The translations under genes were made by a program, and so were the position numbers. A model generated the notes under the pieces. The model was not told where the DNA came from. It saw nothing but the letters and a program-made list of their open reading frames with translations, and ran no database searches. A stretch of DNA of 64,000 nt from Oecophyllibacter saccharovorans (GTDB lineage Bacteria; Pseudomonadota; Alphaproteobacteria; Acetobacterales; Acetobacteraceae): the NCBI RefSeq assembly GCF_006542375.1, contig NZ_CP038143.1, forward strand, positions 372,001 to 436,000. Direction: 5' to 3'. How positions within the stretch are numbered: the first letter of the stretch is position 1; each line of letters opens with the position of its first letter. Below, one piece after another: positions 36,639 to 51,990 of the stretch.

Positions 36639-37472
36639 TTACTTGCCGGTTTTACGACGACGGATAATCAGGCTGTCCGTCCTCTTGTTAGTGCGCGTCT
36701 TGTAGCCCTTGGTCGGCACACCCCACGGTGTGACCGGATTACGACCGCCTGAAGTGCGGCCCTCACCACCACCATGCGGATGGTCGACCGGGTTCATAAC
36801 GACGCCACGGTTGTGGGGGCGACGACCCAGCCAGCGATTGCGCCCGGCCTTGCCGAGATGCTGGTTCATGTTGTCAGGGTTGGAGACTGCCCCGACCGTC
36901 GCCATGCATTCTCCCCGCACGAGACGCAGCTCACCGGATTGCAGCTTGACCTGCGCGTAACCCGCATCCTTGCCGACCAGCTGACCATACGTGCCCGCAG
37001 AGCGCGCCAGCTTGCCGCCAGCACCCTTCTTGAGCTCGATATTATGAACGATCGTTCCGACCGGCATGGCGCCAAGCGGCATTGCATTGCCGGGGCGCAC
37101 GTCTGTCTGGTGATCAGCCACCACACGATCGCCGACCTTCACACGCTGCGGTGCGAGAATGTAGGACAGGTCCCCATCCTCATAGCGGAGCAGGGCGATG
37201 AAAGCCGTGCGGTTGGGATCATATTCCAGACGCTCGACAGTTGCCGGAACACCGAACTTACCGCGCCGCTTGAAGTCGACATAACGATAGGACTGCTTAT
37301 GCCCACCGCCACGGAAACGAACGGTTGTCCGACCATAATTGTTACGGCCGCCCGATTTATTCTTGCCCTCTGTCAACTGCTTGACCGGCTTGCCCTTCCA
37401 GAGCTCGCTGCGATCAATCAGGACGGTGCCGCGGGTGCTCGGCGTCGTGGGATTAAAGTGCTTCAATGCCAT
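36639..37472 (-). CDS. rplB: 50S ribosomal protein L2
   Basis: This 277-residue protein is required for subunit joining and peptidyl-transferase activity. [20 protein letters not shown] and the C-terminal [16 protein letters not shown] segment are present. The latter contains the conserved histidine close to the catalytic centre. The length is normal. It is separated from rplW by 16 bases. Confidence 0.98.
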   Translation of the reverse strand: MALKHFNPTTPSTRGTVLIDRSELWKGKPVKQLTEGKNKSGGRNNYGRTTVRFRGGGHKQSYRYVDFKRRGKFGVPATVERLEYDPNRTAFIALLRYEDGDLSYILAPQRVKVGDRVVADHQTDVRPGNAMPLGAMPVGTIVHNIELKKGAGGKLARSAGTYGQLVGKDAGYAQVKLQSGELRLVRGECMATVGAVSNPDNMNQHLGKAGRNRWLGRRPHNRGVVMNPVDHPHGGGEGRTSGGRNPVTPWGVPTKGYKTRTNKRTDSLIIRRRKTGK

Positions 37473-37488
37473 GATGTGTTTCCCCCGC

Positions 37489-37830
37489 TCAGCCCAGACG
37501 GGCGGTCAGGTCGATGACCTGACCTTCCTCGAGCTGGACATACGCCTTTTTCATGTCGGAACGACGGCCCGGACGGCCTTTGACGCGCTTGACTTTACCC
37601 TTCTGGACAAGCGTGTTCACGCCAGCCACTTTCACATTGAAGAGCTTCTCGACCGCGTTCTTGATCTCGAACTTCGTCGCCTTGATAGCCACCTGGAAAA
37701 CAACCTGATTGTGCTCGGTCGCCTGGGTGGCTTTCTCAGTGATCAGCGGCTTGCGGATCACGTCATACAGGTTTTCCTGTGACAGATCATTCGCCGTCTT
37801 GCGGGCATTCAGGACAGGTCTGATAGTCAT
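37489..37830 (-). CDS. rplW: 50S ribosomal protein L23
   Basis: This 113-residue protein at the tunnel exit docks trigger factor and [21 protein letters not shown] marks the L23 start, preceded by about 20 extra N-terminal residues. The rest ([23 protein letters not shown]) is typical. It overlaps rplD by four bases (ATGA), so the pair is translationally coupled. Confidence 0.98.
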   Translation of the reverse strand: MTIRPVLNARKTANDLSQENLYDVIRKPLITEKATQATEHNQVVFQVAIKATKFEIKNAVEKLFNVKVAGVNTLVQKGKVKRVKGRPGRRSDMKKAYVQLEEGQVIDLTARLG

Positions 37831-38450
37831 CCCAGGCGCTCCTTGAGACCCTCAAGCCCTGCCTGCGTGATGACGAGCAGATCATGATTGAGGATATCGT
37901 AAACATTCGCCCCGACCGTCGGAATAATGTCGATCTTGGGCAGGTTATCAATCGCGCGACGGAAAGGCATATCCACGGTCTGGTCAACAATCAGCGCAGA
38001 GCGCCAGCCCAGATCCTTCAGACGCTTGGCGGCGTCAGCCGTTTTCTGCACACCGCTTGCACGCTCCAGCACGACCAGCTTGCCGTCTGCCGCTTTCTTC
38101 GAAAGAGCGGAAAGCAGGCCCAGGCGACGCACCTTCTTAGGCAGATCGAAGCCATGGTCACGCACAACCGGGCCGTGCACAACGCCACCTGTGCGGAACT
38201 GAGCCGCACGCAGGGAGCCCTGTCGGGCTGAACCCGTGCCTTTCTGCTTGTAAGGCTTGCGGGTCGTACCGGAAACGGCACTGCGGCCTTTGACGGCATG
38301 CGTGCCGGCACGGCGCTTGGCCAGCTGCCAGTTCACCACCCGCGCCATAATGTCGCGGCGCGGTGCGTGGCCGAAAATCTCTTCCGGAAGCGTGACTTTT
38401 CCAGCGCTGCCGTTATCGAGGGTTTTGATATCGTGTTCCATGTTGGTCAC
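37827..38450 (-). CDS. rplD: 50S ribosomal protein L4
   Basis: This 207-residue protein lines the exit tunnel; in E. coli it also represses the S10 operon. The tunnel loop [21 protein letters not shown] is clear and unaltered, which argues against macrolide-resistance changes there. It overlaps rplC and rplW by ATGA at each end. No E. coli-like L4 leader is recognisable ahead of rpsJ. Confidence 0.98.
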   Translation of the reverse strand: MTNMEHDIKTLDNGSAGKVTLPEEIFGHAPRRDIMARVVNWQLAKRRAGTHAVKGRSAVSGTTRKPYKQKGTGSARQGSLRAAQFRTGGVVHGPVVRDHGFDLPKKVRRLGLLSALSKKAADGKLVVLERASGVQKTADAAKRLKDLGWRSALIVDQTVDMPFRRAIDNLPKIDIIPTVGANVYDILNHDLLVITQAGLEGLKERLG

Positions 38451-39130
38451 CCGGCGGCCTCCACGGTCGCAGCCGGATAGGGTGCGTCCGCATGACGGGC
38501 CTTCTTGATTGCATCGCGAACCAGCACGTAGCCGTTCTTGGCTCCGGGAATGGCGCCCCGCACCATGATAAGATTGCGCTCTTTGTCGACAGCAGCGATT
38601 TCGAGGTTCTGTGTCGTGACACGCTCATCACCCATGTGCCCGGCCATCTTCTTACCTTTGAAGACTTTGCCCGGATCCTGGCGCTGACCAGTGGAACCGT
38701 GCGAACGATGGCTGATGGAAACACCGTGAGACGCTTCAAGACCCGCAAAATTATGGCGCTTCATCGCCCCCGCGAAACCCTTACCCTTGCTGCGGCCGGT
38801 CACGTCGACTTTCTGGCCCACCACGAAATGGTCAGCAGACAGCTTGGTGCCCGGCTCAAGAAGCGCATCGGGGGAAACGCGGAATTCAGCCAGTTTCTTC
38901 TTCGGCTCAACCTTGGTGCGGGCAAAATGCCCACGGTTCGCTTTCGTGACATGCTTGGGCTTAGCTGCACCGAAACCGAGCTGAACGGCTGTATAACCGT
39001 CGCGCTCATCAGTGCGGGCATCCACCACCTCGACGTCTTCGAGGCTCAGCACCGTCACCGGCACATGAGTGCCGTCATCCTTGAACAGCCGGGACATGCC
39101 CAGCTTCTTTGCAATCAATCCGGTACGCAT
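38447..39130 (-). CDS. rplC: 50S ribosomal protein L3
   Basis: This 227-residue assembly-initiator protein has [16 protein letters not shown] at its start, so the ATG at 39130 is chosen over an upstream in-frame codon. The segment [16 protein letters not shown] surrounds the finger that reaches the peptidyl-transferase centre; its glutamine may be methylated, as in E. coli. It lies 10 bases after rpsJ. Confidence 0.98.
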   Translation of the reverse strand: MRTGLIAKKLGMSRLFKDDGTHVPVTVLSLEDVEVVDARTDERDGYTAVQLGFGAAKPKHVTKANRGHFARTKVEPKKKLAEFRVSPDALLEPGTKLSADHFVVGQKVDVTGRSKGKGFAGAMKRHNFAGLEASHGVSISHRSHGSTGQRQDPGKVFKGKKMAGHMGDERVTTQNLEIAAVDKERNLIMVRGAIPGAKNGYVLVRDAIKKARHADAPYPAATVEAAG

Positions 39131-39140
39131 CGTCTGGACC

Positions 39141-39449
39141 TTACAGTTTGATCTCGACGTCAACGCCAGCGGCGAGGTCGAGTTTCATGAGGGCGTCCAC
39201 GGTCTGCGGAGTCGGCTCGACGATATCGAGCAGCCGGCGATGGGTTCGCATTTCGAACTGTTCGCGGCTTTTCTTGTCCACATGGGGTGAACGGTTCACG
39301 GTAAACCGCGCAATATGTGTCGGCAGCGGGATAGGACCGCGCACTCGCGCACCCGTACGTTTAGCCGTATTGACGATCTCGCGGGTACTGTTGTCCAGCA
39401 CGCGGTGATCGTATGCCTTGAGGCGAATACGGATGTTTTGGTCGTCCAT
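39141..39449 (-). CDS. rpsJ: 30S ribosomal protein S10
   Basis: This 102-residue protein also takes part in antitermination as Nus[23 protein letters not shown] and the [30 protein letters not shown] region (family-defining, not listed in full) are present. It is the first gene of the S10 operon, following a hairpin after tuf. Confidence 0.98.
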   Translation of the reverse strand: MDDQNIRIRLKAYDHRVLDNSTREIVNTAKRTGARVRGPIPLPTHIARFTVNRSPHVDKKSREQFEMRTHRRLLDIVEPTPQTVDALMKLDLAAGVDVEIKL

Positions 39450-39511
39450 GATCTTATTTCATCCAACTCGGTAGTCTGCAGTCGGGCCGTTCCCCAAAGA
39501 GCCAAATGGAA

Positions 39512-39537
39512 CCCCGGCCGAAGACCTTCGGCCGGGG
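39512..39537 (-). terminator. strong hairpin between tuf and rpsJ
   Basis: CCCCGGCCGAAG at 39512-39523 is followed after two bases by CTTCGGCCGGGG at 39526-39537, a perfect GC-rich 12-base dyad. It lies about 28 bases after the tuf stop. The minus strand then reads TTCCATTTGG, a poor T tract, so partial termination or 3'-end protection of the str transcript is most likely. Confidence 0.6.
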
Positions 39538-39565
39538 CGACCACGCTCAATGGTCAACAAGGACC

Positions 39566-40756
39566 TCAAGCAGTGATGGAGGACACCACGCCAGCGCCGA
39601 CAGTGCGGCCACCTTCACGAATGGCGAAGCGCAGGCCTTCATCCATGGCGATCGGGGCGATGAGTTCGACATCCATGGCGACGTTATCACCAGGCATGAC
39701 CATCTCCACACCATCCGGCAGCTGAACCACACCCGTCACATCCGTCGTACGGAAGTAGAACTGCGGACGGTAGTTGGTGAAGAACGGCGTATGACGGCCA
39801 CCTTCTTCCTTGGTCAAAATGTAGGCTTCTGCCTTGAACTTGTTGTGCGGCGTAATGGTGCCGGGCTTGGCCAGAACCTGGCCACGCTCGACGTCTTCAC
39901 GCTTCGTGCCACGCAGCAGCGCACCGATGTTATCACCGGCTTCGCCACGGTCGAGCAGCTTACGGAACATTTCAACGCCGGTCACGGTCGTCTTGGAGGT
40001 CGGCTGCAGACCGACGATCTCGACTTCATCACCCACGTTGACTTCACCACGCTCCACACGACCCGTCACCACGGTGCCGCGACCGGAGATCGAGAACACG
40101 TCTTCGATCGGCATCAGGAACGGACGGTCAACCGGACGCTCCGGCTGAGGGATGTAGCTGTCGACAGCGTCCATCAGCTCGCGCACGCGGTCCTTGCCGA
40201 TTGCCGCATCACCGTCTTCAAGAGTGGCCAGAGCCGAACCCTTGATGATGGGGATATCGTCGCCGGGGAACTGATAGGAGGACAGAAGCTCACGCACTTC
40301 CATTTCCACCAGCTCAAGCAGCTCCGGATCGTCAACCTGGTCAACCTTGTTGAGGAAGACCACCAGGGCAGGAACACCGACCTGACGCGCCAGCAGGATG
40401 TGCTCACGGGTCTGCGGCATCGGGCCGTCTGCAGCGGAGACCACCAGAATCGCACCGTCCATCTGGGCAGCACCGGTGATCATGTTCTTCACGTAATCGG
40501 CATGGCCGGGGCAGTCGACGTGCGCGTAGTGACGCTTGTCGGTCTCGTATTCCACGTGTGCGGTGGAAATCGTGATGCCACGTGCACGCTCTTCGGGGGC
40601 CTTGTCGATCTGGTCGTAAGCACTGAAGGTCGCGCCGCCCGTTTCAGCCAGCGTCTTGGTGATCGCAGCCGTCAGCGAGGTCTTGCCGTGGTCGACGTGA
40701 CCGATGGTGCCGATATTGCAGTGCGGTTTAGTCCGCTCAAATTTAGCTTTTGCCAT
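39566..40756 (-). CDS. tuf: elongation factor Tu
   Basis: This 396-residue GTPase delivers aminoacyl-tRNA to the ribosome. The P-loop GHVDHGKT is at residues 19-26, followed by the switch [15 protein letters not shown] and NKVD, all intact. Domain II and III segments are standard ([29 protein letters not shown]). It normally follows fusA in the str operon, but here it comes 118 bases after rpsG with no fusA. A second tuf copy elsewhere cannot be excluded. Confidence 0.98.
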   Translation of the reverse strand: MAKAKFERTKPHCNIGTIGHVDHGKTSLTAAITKTLAETGGATFSAYDQIDKAPEERARGITISTAHVEYETDKRHYAHVDCPGHADYVKNMITGAAQMDGAILVVSAADGPMPQTREHILLARQVGVPALVVFLNKVDQVDDPELLELVEMEVRELLSSYQFPGDDIPIIKGSALATLEDGDAAIGKDRVRELMDAVDSYIPQPERPVDRPFLMPIEDVFSISGRGTVVTGRVERGEVNVGDEVEIVGLQPTSKTTVTGVEMFRKLLDRGEAGDNIGALLRGTKREDVERGQVLAKPGTITPHNKFKAEAYILTKEEGGRHTPFFTNYRPQFYFRTTDVTGVVQLPDGVEMVMPGDNVAMDVELIAPIAMDEGLRFAIREGGRTVGAGVVSSITA

Positions 40757-40820
40757 CGTCTCTCTCCAAAACCCTGATCCGGAACGGACCAGAGATAAAC
40801 CTGAACTTCATATCGCCCCC

Positions 40821-40844
40821 TGCCCTCTTCAAGAGCGGAGGGCA
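40821..40844 (-). other. hairpin in the rpsG-tuf gap
   Basis: TGCCCTC at 40821-40827 pairs with GAGGGCA at 40838-40844, with further C/G-rich pairing outside. It is the only clear structure in the gap where fusA would normally be and could control the ratio of tuf to rpsG expression. Confidence 0.4.
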
Positions 40845-40874
40845 AAGCAGGCGAAAATTGTTAGCCGGTAAAAC

Positions 40875-41351
40875 TTACCAGCGATAGTGGCTGAAGGCCT
40901 TGTTGGCTTCAGCCATACGGTGCGTGTCTTCGCGCTTCTTGACAGCGGCGCCGCGGTTATTCACGGCGTCCATCAATTCGTTGGACAGACGCTCCTGCAT
41001 GGTGTTCTCACCCCGCTTGCGGGAAGCGTCGATCAGCCAGCGGATCGCCAGGGCCTGACGGCGCTCGGCACGCACTTCAACCGGCACCTGATAGGTAGCG
41101 CCGCCGACACGACGGGAGCGCACTTCAACAGCCGGCTTCACATTATCCAGAGCCGCATGGAACATGGCGACCGGATCAGCCGTTGCGCCACCACGGGCGC
41201 GCAGCACATCCAGCGCACCGTAGACAATGCGCTCTGCAGTGGATTTCTTGCCATCGTACATCAGCGCATTCATGAAGCGCGTAATAACGATGTCTCCGAA
41301 CTTCGGATCGGGAAGGATCTCGCGCTTGACAGCGCGGTGGCGGCGACTCAT
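40875..41351 (-). CDS. rpsG: 30S ribosomal protein S7
   Basis: This 158-residue head-initiator protein has [20 protein letters not shown] at its start, the [16 protein letters not shown] hairpin and the end AFSHYRW. It is two residues longer than the usual 156-residue bacterial form. It follows rpsL by 12 bases. In E. coli S7 represses the str operon; here fusA is not downstream. Confidence 0.98.
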   Translation of the reverse strand: MSRRHRAVKREILPDPKFGDIVITRFMNALMYDGKKSTAERIVYGALDVLRARGGATADPVAMFHAALDNVKPAVEVRSRRVGGATYQVPVEVRAERRQALAIRWLIDASRKRGENTMQERLSNELMDAVNNRGAAVKKREDTHRMAEANKAFSHYRW

Positions 41352-41363
41352 TCGGTATCCCCC

Positions 41364-41735
41364 TTATTTCGGACGCTTGGCGCCATACAGCGAACGGCGC
41401 TGACGACGCTTGGCGATACCCTGCGTGTCGAGAACGCCACGCAGGATGTGGTAACGCACGCCCGGCAAATCCTTCACACGCCCGCCACGGATAAGCACCA
41501 CGCTGTGCTCCTGCAGGTTATGGCCTTCACCCGGAATGTAGCTCACCACCTCATACCCGTTGGTCAGACGCACTTTGGCAACCTTACGCAGGGCGGAGTT
41601 CGGCTTCTTGGGTGTAACAGTATAGACACGCGTACAAACACCACGCTTCTGCGGGCACCCCTGCAAAGCAGGAACCTTGTTCCGCTTAGCGGCAGGCTCG
41701 CGGCCCTTTGCGATCAACTGGTTGATGGTCGGCAT
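41364..41735 (-). CDS. rpsL: 30S ribosomal protein S12
   Basis: This 123-residue decoding-centre protein has [12 protein letters not shown] at the start, [14 protein letters not shown] with the Lys corresponding to E. coli 43, and [11 protein letters not shown] with the Lys at 88. Both are wild type, so no streptomycin-resistance change is seen. The ATG at 41735 gives the family start. It is the first gene of the str operon, behind a leader of about 250 bases. Confidence 0.98.
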   Translation of the reverse strand: MPTINQLIAKGREPAAKRNKVPALQGCPQKRGVCTRVYTVTPKKPNSALRKVAKVRLTNGYEVVSYIPGEGHNLQEHSVVLIRGGRVKDLPGVRYHILRGVLDTQGIAKRRQRRSLYGAKRPK

Positions 41736-41995
41736 GCGCCCTTCCCAATCCTTGTCCATTTCATGCTGACGAAGGCTCATCCCCCGTCATGACATCCGTT
41801 CAAACCGACATGCGGCCTGAACCGCCTGTCTTCGCACAACTACCCGGGAGAAAGAGATCTTCCCTCTCCCGTTAGCTCTGAGCTTTCAGCTTAACCCTCT
41901 TCTTTTCAGAGGAGAGTAGACATGAAAGCGAATCGTTTAACCTGGAGCGATTCCCGCATCCTCTTTTCAGAAGATGAGAACAGCCTAGGGCGCGG
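41736..41995 (-). promoter_or_regulatory. leader region of the str operon
   Basis: No gene is seen. The region between the promoter candidate and rpsL is about 250 bases long. CGGGAGA at 41845-41851 pairs with TCTCCCG at 41865-41871 around a purine/pyrimidine-rich loop, and there are several smaller dyads. A leader this long could host a ribosomal-protein binding site. Confidence 0.4.
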
Positions 41996-42024
41996 AACGT
42001 AAGGCGGCTGGGGCATCAAGTCAA
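41996..42024 (-). promoter_or_regulatory. candidate str operon promoter
   Basis: On the minus strand TTGACT (42019-42024), a 17-base spacer and TACGTT (41996-42001) form a good alphaproteobacterial housekeeping promoter. It lies between the rpoC terminator and rpsL and shares TTGACTTG with the rpsM promoter candidate. Confidence 0.6.
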
Positions 42025-42083
42025 GCCTTTCTACCGACACAATTGTTGTACGGCCCAACAGGAATGCTCCGCTTTTCCCATGC

Positions 42084-42120
42084 AAAAGGGCTGGCAAATC
42101 CTTAGCGGATCTGCCAGCCC
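42084..42120 (-). terminator. Rho-independent terminator after rpoC
   Basis: GGGCTGGCA at 42088-42096 pairs with TGCCAGCCC at 42112-42120, and the inner ATCC/GGAT also pair. The minus strand runs into TTTT at 42084-42087. The hairpin is 29 bases after the rpoC stop and separates the rpoBC transcript from the str operon. Confidence 0.88.
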
Positions 42121-42149
42121 GATTTTACCCGGTCTTTCTGAGCGCGATC

Positions 42150-46466
<4,317 letters not shown>

Positions 46467-46554
46467 ATGCCCAAACCCTCCTCGCCGGTCGGCACACAGG
46501 CCGCCGGCGTCTTATAAGTCATCATTCAAACAATATAGGCAGCCGGGTCGCCGA

Positions 46555-49500
46555 TTACGACCCGGACTGCTCGAGTTCCACGTTCAGGCCGAGCGATTTC
46601 AGCTCCTTGACGAGCACGTTGAAGCTCTCGGGGATACCCGCTTCAAAGTCATCCTGCTCACGCACGATCGCTTCATAGACTTTCGTACGTCCGGACACGT
46701 CATCGGATTTGACCGTCAGCATTTCCTGCAGGGTGTAAGCCGCACCATAGGCTTCGAGGGCCCACACTTCCATTTCACCGAAGCGCTGCCCACCGAACTG
46801 CGCCTTGCCGCCCAGAGGCTGCTGAGTCACGAGCGAATAGGGCCCGATCGAACGCGCATGGATCTTGTCATCCACGAGATGGTGAAGCTTCAGCATGTAG
46901 ATGTAGCCCACCGTCGTCTGGCGCTCGAACTTTTCTCCCGTCCGACCGTCGATCAGCTGCGACTGGCCCGAGCGATCCACCCCGGCGCGCGCCAGCATCT
47001 CCTCGATGTCGGGAATGGAAGCACCATCGAACACGGGCGTGGCGATCGGCACACCTTTGCGCAGGTTGTTGGCCAGTTCCACCAGCTGGTCATTGGAAAG
47101 CGTGGCAATGTCTTCCTTGAAGACGCGCTCGCCATACACTTCCTTCAACCGGTCCAGGAGCTCCTGGCGCTTTTCACCCGTGCGCTGATACTCATCCACC
47201 AGCTCGGCGATGCTCTGGCCGATATTGGCACAGGCCCAGCCCAGATGGGTTTCAAGGATCTGTCCCACATTCATGCGCGACGGCACGCCGAGCGGATTGA
47301 GCACGATATCGACAGCCTGGCCGTTTTCAAGGAAAGGCATGTCCTCCACCGGCACCACACGCGAGACAACACCCTTGTTGCCGTGACGGCCCGCCATCTT
47401 GTCCCCTGGCTGCAGCTTGCGCTTCACCGCGACGAAGACCTTGACCATCTTCATCACGCCCGGGGGCAGCTCGTCACCGCGCTGCAGCTTTTCAACCTTG
47501 TTGTCGAAACGGGCATTGATGCGCTTGAGCGCTTCATCGAACTCCCGCGTCAGCGTTTCCACCTCGGCATTGACGGAGGGTTCCGTTACCGAGATATGCC
47601 GCCACGTGCCACGCGGCTGCTCAGCCAGTAGCTCCGGCGTCACCTCGGTCCCGGCCTTGATACCCTTTACCCCTGCTGCAACGACCTGACCGAGCAGGCG
47701 CTCCTTGAGGCGGTTGTAGAAGCTGCGCTCCTGAATGGCGCGTTCGTCATCGCGATCCTTGGCCAGGTGAGCGATCTCAGCACGCTCAATGGCCATGGCG
47801 CGCTCATCCTTGTCCACGCCACGGCGGGAGAACACCCGCACGTCCACCACTGTCCCGGTCGTGCCGGGCGGCAGTTTCAGCGACGTGTCACGGACATCAG
47901 AGGCTTTTTCACCGAAAATGGCCCGCAGGAGCTTCTCTTCAGGGGTCATCGGGCTCTCGCCCTTCGGGGTCACCTTGCCGACCAGGATATCGCCCGGATT
48001 CACCTCAGCACCCACATAGACGATGCCGGCTTCGTCAAGATTGCGCAGCGCCTCTTCACCGACATTGGGAATGTCGCGCGTGATTTCTTCCTGACCGAGC
48101 TTGGTGTCGCGCGCCATCACCTCGAATTCCTCGAGATGAATCGACGTGAACACGTCATCACGCGCGATGCGCTCGGAAATCAGGATGGAATCCTCGAAGT
48201 TATAGCCATTCCAGGGCATGAAGGCCACGAGCACGTTGCGGCCCAGCGCCAGCTCACCAAGATCCGTTGACGGACCGTCAGCGATGATATCGCCGGCCGC
48301 CACCTGATCACCCACCCGCACCAGAGGCTTCTGGTTGAGACAGGTGGACTGGTTGGAGCGCATGTATTTGCGCAGACGGTAGATATCCACCCCCTGCGTC
48401 GCACCCTTCTCATCGGTAGCCCGGATCACGATGCGCGCACCGTCAAGCTGATCAACGATACCGCCCCGCTTGGCGATGATGGTGGCGCCTGAATCATGCG
48501 CCACAGCCGCTTCCATCCCCGTGCCGACCAGCGGCGCATCGGCTTTCACCAGCGGCACCGCCTGACGCTGCATGTTGGAGCCCATCAGCGCACGGTTGGC
48601 GTCATCGTTTTCCAGGAAGGGAATGAGGGCCGCCGCAACCGAAACCAGCTGCTTGGGCGAGACGTCACACGCCGTCACCTGAGTTGGCGGAACGAGGCGG
48701 AAATCCCCCTGCTGGCGCACTGATACCATTTCGTCAGTCAGACGGCCGCCTTCGAGACGGGCATCAGCCTGCGCAACGGTCAGCTTTTCCTCTTCCATGG
48801 CGGAAAGATATTTCCAGCCGTCCTGAAGCACGCCGTCCTGCACAAGACGATAAGGTGTTTCGATGAAGCCGTATTTGTTGACCTTGGCATAAGTGGCCAG
48901 AGAATTGATCAGACCGATGTTCGGCCCTTCAGGCGTCTCGATCGGGCAGATGCGGCCATAATGCGTGGGGTGGACGTCGCGTACCTCGAAGCCAGCACGC
49001 TCACGGGTCAGTCCCCCCGGACCCAGTGCGGAGAGACGGCGCTTGTGCGTCACTTCCGACAGGGGGTTGGTCTGGTCCATGAACTGGCTGAGCTGCGAGG
49101 AACCGAAGAACTCACGCACTGCAGCAGCAGCCGGCTTGGCGTTGATGAGATCGTGGGGCATGACGGTGTCGATGTCCACGGAACCCATGCGCTCACGGAT
49201 GGCGCGTTCCATGCGCAGCAGGCCGATGCGATACTGGTTTTCCATCAGCTCGCCGACAGAACGCACGCGCCGGTTGCCCAGATTGTCGATGTCATCGACC
49301 TGGCCGCGGCCGTCCTTGAGGTCACACAGCACCTTGACCGTCCGCAGGATATCTTCCTTGCGCAGCACGCGCAGGGTGTCAGGCGCATCAACGTCCAGAC
49401 GCATGTTCATCTTCACACGTCCGACTGCCGACAGGTCGTAACGGTCCGGATCGAAGAACAGGCCATGCAGCATAGCCTCAGCCGTCTCACGGGTCGGCGG

Positions 49501-50724
49501 CTCGCCCGGGCGCATGATGCGATAGATATCGATCAGGGCTTCCTCACGGGACGTGTTCTTGTCAGCCATCAGGGTATTGCGGATCCACGGCCCGTGCGTG
49601 CTGTCGACGGCCAGAGTCGGGATCTCTTCAATTCCGGCTTCCTCAAGCTCGGTCAGACGGTCGTCGGTAAGCTCTTCGCCAGCTTCAGCATAGATCTCAC
49701 CGGTCTGGGGATTCACCAGGTCATGCGCCACGAAACGGCCGATCACATCCAGCCGCCCCACCTGCACAACGCGCGTCTTCTCAGAAATTTTCTTGACAAC
49801 GCGTGCGGTCAGCTTCGTATCGGCTTCAGCGATCACTTCCCCACTATCGGCATCAACGAGCGGGCTCAGAAGTTTCTGACCCCGGAATGCGTCGGGATCA
49901 AACGGACGCGCCCAGCCGTCACCGGCACGGCTGTAGATGACCGTGTCATAGAAATAAGACAGGATTTCATCCTGATCCATGCCAAGGACGTCCAGGCTGT
50001 CAACGTCCCCGCCAGCCGCTTCCTTGGCCTCACGGGCCTTGATGGAATTGAGGCCTTCAAGGGCATAGAGCAGGGTGGTGACAGGCAGCTTGCGCTTGCG
50101 GTCGATGCGGACATGCAGGACGTCCTTGGCATCGAACTCGAAATCCAGCCAGGAGCCACGATAAGGGATGATTCGGGCAGCATAGAGATACTTGCCCGAA
50201 GAATGGGTCTTGCCCTTGTCATGGTCAAAGAACACGCCGGGGCTGCGATGCATCTGCGAAACGATGACGCGCTCGGTGCCATTGATGATGAATGTGCCGT
50301 TCTCGGTCATGAGCGGCATGTCACCCATATAAACGGGCTGTTCCTTGAGATCACGGATGGACCGGGTACCCGTATCCTCGTCAATGTCCCAGGTGGTCAG
50401 GCGCAGGATCACCTTCAGCGGGGCCGCATAGGTCAGGCCCCGCTGAATGCATTCCTCGACGTCGTATTTCGGCTCTTCAAATTCATAATGCTGGAAGTCC
50501 AGCCGTCCCTTGCCCGCAAAATCGTGAATCGGAAACACGGAGCGGAACACTTCCTGCAGTCCCTCCGGCTGGCGGCTGTCAGGATTGACGTTCATCTGCA
50601 GGAACGCTTCATAGGAAGCGCGCTGCACATCAATCAAATTAGGCATCGGCGCGACTTCGGGAATGCGCCCGAAGCTTTTGCGGATCCTTTTACGCCCTGT
50701 GAACGATTTTGTGATTGCGTTCAT
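46555..50724 (-). CDS. rpoB: RNA polymerase beta subunit
   Basis: This 1389-residue subunit starts at [19 protein letters not shown]; the ATG at 50724 is chosen and 19 upstream codons of the open frame are not family-like. The rifampicin-binding region reads [27 protein letters not shown] in pieces. The residues equivalent to E. coli Asp516, His526 and Ser531 are wild type, so it should be rifampicin-sensitive. The length is close to E. coli 1342 plus a usual alphaproteobacterial extension. Confidence 0.98.
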   Translation of the reverse strand: MNAITKSFTGRKRIRKSFGRIPEVAPMPNLIDVQRASYEAFLQMNVNPDSRQPEGLQEVFRSVFPIHDFAGKGRLDFQHYEFEEPKYDVEECIQRGLTYAAPLKVILRLTTWDIDEDTGTRSIRDLKEQPVYMGDMPLMTENGTFIINGTERVIVSQMHRSPGVFFDHDKGKTHSSGKYLYAARIIPYRGSWLDFEFDAKDVLHVRIDRKRKLPVTTLLYALEGLNSIKAREAKEAAGGDVDSLDVLGMDQDEILSYFYDTVIYSRAGDGWARPFDPDAFRGQKLLSPLVDADSGEVIAEADTKLTARVVKKISEKTRVVQVGRLDVIGRFVAHDLVNPQTGEIYAEAGEELTDDRLTELEEAGIEEIPTLAVDSTHGPWIRNTLMADKNTSREEALIDIYRIMRPGEPPTRETAEAMLHGLFFDPDRYDLSAVGRVKMNMRLDVDAPDTLRVLRKEDILRTVKVLCDLKDGRGQVDDIDNLGNRRVRSVGELMENQYRIGLLRMERAIRERMGSVDIDTVMPHDLINAKPAAAAVREFFGSSQLSQFMDQTNPLSEVTHKRRLSALGPGGLTRERAGFEVRDVHPTHYGRICPIETPEGPNIGLINSLATYAKVNKYGFIETPYRLVQDGVLQDGWKYLSAMEEEKLTVAQADARLEGGRLTDEMVSVRQQGDFRLVPPTQVTACDVSPKQLVSVAAALIPFLENDDANRALMGSNMQRQAVPLVKADAPLVGTGMEAAVAHDSGATIIAKRGGIVDQLDGARIVIRATDEKGATQGVDIYRLRKYMRSNQSTCLNQKPLVRVGDQVAAGDIIADGPSTDLGELALGRNVLVAFMPWNGYNFEDSILISERIARDDVFTSIHLEEFEVMARDTKLGQEEITRDIPNVGEEALRNLDEAGIVYVGAEVNPGDILVGKVTPKGESPMTPEEKLLRAIFGEKASDVRDTSLKLPPGTTGTVVDVRVFSRRGVDKDERAMAIERAEIAHLAKDRDDERAIQERSFYNRLKERLLGQVVAAGVKGIKAGTEVTPELLAEQPRGTWRHISVTEPSVNAEVETLTREFDEALKRINARFDNKVEKLQRGDELPPGVMKMVKVFVAVKRKLQPGDKMAGRHGNKGVVSRVVPVEDMPFLENGQAVDIVLNPLGVPSRMNVGQILETHLGWACANIGQSIAELVDEYQRTGEKRQELLDRLKEVYGERVFKEDIATLSNDQLVELANNLRKGVPIATPVFDGASIPDIEEMLARAGVDRSGQSQLIDGRTGEKFERQTTVGYIYMLKLHHLVDDKIHARSIGPYSLVTQQPLGGKAQFGGQRFGEMEVWALEAYGAAYTLQEMLTVKSDDVSGRTKVYEAIVREQDDFEAGIPESFNVLVKELKSLGLNVELEQSGS

Positions 50725-51027
50725 CTCATCCTGCCTCTGAACCAGACCTCCGAGGCGCCCGCCCTGGACAACTCCCGCCACCTGTGAATCCTTTTATCGG
50801 AAACAGGAAACGGAAAAGCCCTCTGGCGCCAGGCGACTCGAACGACCGGCTTCATTTGTTCAAGCTATAAAAAACATAGATAAGCGCTCCACTTTAAGGA
50901 TACAACAGAGTGAGAGCAAGAATAATCTTAAGCGCTGCCAACACCAAAAGGGACGAGGGTTTTTGAACCTTCGTCCCTTAAGGAATATCCCCTTGCCTGA
51001 CAGGCAAGGGGGCAGCATAGCAGACGC
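50725..51027 (-). promoter_or_regulatory. rplL-rpoB intergenic region with tandem hairpins
   Basis: The gap is 303 bases. After the rplL stop two hairpins come in a row: CCCCTTGCCTG/CAGGCAAGGGG at 50989-51011, and AAGGGACGA-containing arms at 50948-50960 and 50967-50979. The first has a single-base nominal spacer (a small loop in practice) and the second has one mismatch and is followed by TTTTGG on the minus strand. In E. coli this gap carries an attenuator and an RNase III site that set the L7/L12 to RpoB ratio; a similar role is inferred. The remaining 220 bases are AT-richer and could hold a weak rpoB promoter, but I see no clear box pair. Confidence 0.65.
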
Positions 51028-51405
51028 TTATTTGACTTCGACGGTCGCGCCGGCTTCTTCAAGAGCCTTCTTGATTTTCTCGGCTTCGTCCTTGGAAACG
51101 CCTTCCTTCAGGGTTTTCGGCGCACCTTCGACCAGGTCCTTGGCTTCCTTCAGGCCCAGACCGGTGATGGTGCGGACTTCCTTGATGACGTTGATTTTCT
51201 TGTCGCCGGGCTTGGCCAGGATCACGTCGAATTCCGTCTTCTCGGCAGCAGCTTCACCAGCAGGCGCAGCACCGCCAGCGGCGGCCACAGCAACCGGAGC
51301 GGCGGCGGAAACGCCCCACTTCTCTTCAAGCAGCTTGGACAGCTCAGCAGCTTCCAGAACGGTAAGGGCGGACAGTTCGTCAACCAGTTTTGCCAGATCG
51401 GCCAT
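51028..51405 (-). CDS. rplL: 50S ribosomal protein L7/L12
   Basis: This 125-residue stalk protein recruits translation factors. The N-terminal dimerisation part is followed by an Ala/Gly-rich hinge at about residues 35-52. The C-terminal domain contains [20 protein letters not shown] and ends GATVEVK. The length is normal. It lies 60 bases after rplJ and ahead of the hairpins that precede rpoB. Confidence 0.98.
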   Translation of the reverse strand: MADLAKLVDELSALTVLEAAELSKLLEEKWGVSAAAPVAVAAAGGAAPAGEAAAEKTEFDVILAKPGDKKINVIKEVRTITGLGLKEAKDLVEGAPKTLKEGVSKDEAEKIKKALEEAGATVEVK

Positions 51406-51465
51406 GGGATTATCCTCTATGATACATGTTGGTGGGCCATCTCCGTGCGGGAGACAACCCGGTTA

Positions 51466-51990
51466 TTATGCGGCTTCTGCTTCGCCGGTTCTGGCATAGG
51501 CACCCAGAACACGAGCAAGCTGGCCAGCCGGGGCCTGGGTGATACCGGCAATGCGGGTAGCGGGGGTATTGATCATACCCACCAGCTTCGCACGCAGCTC
51601 ATCCAGGGACGGCAGCTCTGCAAGGGCCTTGACACCGTTGACGTCGAGCGTCTGGCTGCCAAGCGCACCGCCGAGCAGCGCGAGCTTGTCGTTGTTCTTG
51701 GCGAACTCGACCAGCACTTTGGCAACTGCAACCGGCTCATCTGCCCATGCAAGGGCAGTCGGGCCTTTAAGCAGCGACGCAATGCCAGCGAACGGGGTCC
51801 CATCCAGAGCCCGGAGGGCCAGCCGGTTTTTCGCGACCTTGTATGAAGCCCCTGCCTCGCGCACCTTGCGGCGCAGATTCGTCACATCCTCAACGGTCAG
51901 ACCCAGATTCTGGGTCACGATAACCGTGTTGGTCGTGCCGAACACTTTGGCGAGGAAGTCGACAAAGGCACGTTTTTCCGTACGGTCCAC
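51466..51990 (-). CDS. rplJ: 50S ribosomal protein L10
   Basis: This 174-residue stalk base protein carries L7/L12 dimers on its C-terminal helix. MDRTEKRAFVDFLAKVF, YKVAKNRLALRAL and FAGIASLLKGPTALAW are family segments. Together with L7/L12 it normally represses its own translation by binding the mRNA leader; a 391-base leader lies upstream here. Confidence 0.98.
   Translation of the reverse strand: MDRTEKRAFVDFLAKVFGTTNTVIVTQNLGLTVEDVTNLRRKVREAGASYKVAKNRLALRALDGTPFAGIASLLKGPTALAWADEPVAVAKVLVEFAKNNDKLALLGGALGSQTLDVNGVKALAELPSLDELRAKLVGMINTPATRIAGITQAPAGQLARVLGAYARTGEAEAA

Noticed and set aside
39506-40777. 423-codon plus-strand frame covering tuf
   Set aside because: It is the exact antisense of tuf, a highly biased gene, and has no family resemblance.
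41364-41735. possible streptomycin-resistance changes in S12
   Set aside because: The lysines equivalent to E. coli 43 and 88 are both present.
48961-50787. 608-codon open frame on the plus strand opposite rpoB
   Set aside because: It lies fully antisense to rpoB, whose protein sequence is unmistakable; codon bias of the real gene keeps this frame open.
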